DNA from: a virus
Reading direction: 5' to 3' (one strand)
Virus record (IMG/VR): IMGVR_UViG_3300025086_000147
Span: 1-30,143 of that record
DNA: 30,143 nt
The notes below the pieces were generated by a model. The model was not told the origin of the DNA. It made no database searches and saw only the letters and a program-made list of their open reading frames with translations. Shown in pieces: positions 29,901 through 30,143 of this stretch. The position numbers were made by a program, and so were the translations under genes. Each line of letters starts with the position of its first letter. The stretch's first letter is position 1.

Positions 29901-30143
29901 ATGGAATATAAATTTGATGAGAATATAAATTTAAGAGGAGTACAACAGTACATTGATAGTACCTACACACAACACTATGCTCACTCTAAGTATCAAGCAA
30001 CCGATATGATTATTGATGCAGGACATGGTGAAGGTTTCTGTATAGGTAACATCATGAAGTATGCTATGAGGTATGGTAAGAAGAATGGTAAGTCTGATGC
30101 AGACCTACTTAAAATTATTCATTATACTTTAATCGCTTTATAC
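29901..30143 (+). CDS. DUF3310-like protein (partial)
   Basis: 81 codons to the right edge, with an AAGGAGAT site. The core IGNIMKYAMRYGKKNGKSDA, then DLLKIIHYTLIAL, matches the DUF3310 pattern (NxIKYxxRxGKKxxxxxDLxKxxHY) of small phage proteins, some annotated as nucleotide kinases although no kinase motif is seen. The N-terminal half contains YAHSKYQATDMIIDAGHGEG. The domain appears complete or nearly so at the edge, so this is probably the protein's main part. Confidence 0.75.
   Translation, partial: MEYKFDENINLRGVQQYIDSTYTQHYAHSKYQATDMIIDAGHGEGFCIGNIMKYAMRYGKKNGKSDADLLKIIHYTLIALY

Noticed and set aside
1-30143. CRISPR array, insertion sequence or integrase
   Set aside because: No regularly spaced repeats with unique spacers, transposase motifs or recombinase catalytic patterns were found; the only tandem repeats are the fiber units and the 22-bp iterons.

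Overview
The window is an AT-rich (about one-third GC by eye) piece of a lytic, T7-like podovirus, most like those infecting marine bacteria. The evidence is gene content: a T7-type replication set (gp2.5-like SSB, gp4-like primase-helicase, family A DNA polymerase, small PD-(D/E)XK nucleases), a podoviral packaging and tail set (TerS, TerL, portal, scaffold, capsid, adaptor, nozzle, S74-chaperone fiber), and small lysine-rich proteins (DUF5872- and DUF6321-like) common in marine phages. I see no integrase, repressor, phage RNA polymerase, tRNA or recognisable endolysin. Both ends are cut inside genes. A marine alphaproteobacterial host is plausible but is an inference.

Layout. Positions 1-16547 are read entirely leftward, in order of expression: TerS, three lysine-rich proteins, a one-helix membrane protein, a 49-aa protein, an IscU-type Fe-S scaffold protein, a 99-aa protein, TerL, portal, a 76-aa gene overlapping the portal in another frame, an EF-hand-containing virion-type protein, scaffold, capsid, a terminator, two small proteins, the two tail-tube proteins, the long fiber, and the start of another fiber-like gene. 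Positions 16548-17562 are a divergent control region with a near-consensus rightward sigma70 promoter, a leftward terminator hairpin just upstream of TerS, a probable 35-aa gene and several large inverted repeats. From 17563 everything is read rightward. First come two small genes and a double terminator, then an origin-like block (22-nt iterons, a perfect DnaA box, four TGTACCT repeats). Two near-duplicate promoter/leader cassettes follow, then about 17 small, mostly unknown genes chained by stop/start overlaps, including a GP88-like cysteine protein, a DUF3846-like protein and a TonB-like membrane protein. The replication operon comes last.

How it works together. Host RNA polymerase probably starts rightward transcription at 16590-16618. 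Further expression would be set by repeated promoter/leader modules and by a switch-like leader before ssb. The leftward late genes show no consensus promoter, and a terminator lies in front of TerS, so late expression may need an activator or antitermination. The most notable gene is iscU. It keeps every ligand residue and the HscA-binding motif, and it shares the window with two phage proteins carrying cysteine patterns compatible with Fe-S clusters (the GP88-like protein and an AddB/Cas4-like nuclease). This suggests a phage-encoded Fe-S supply.
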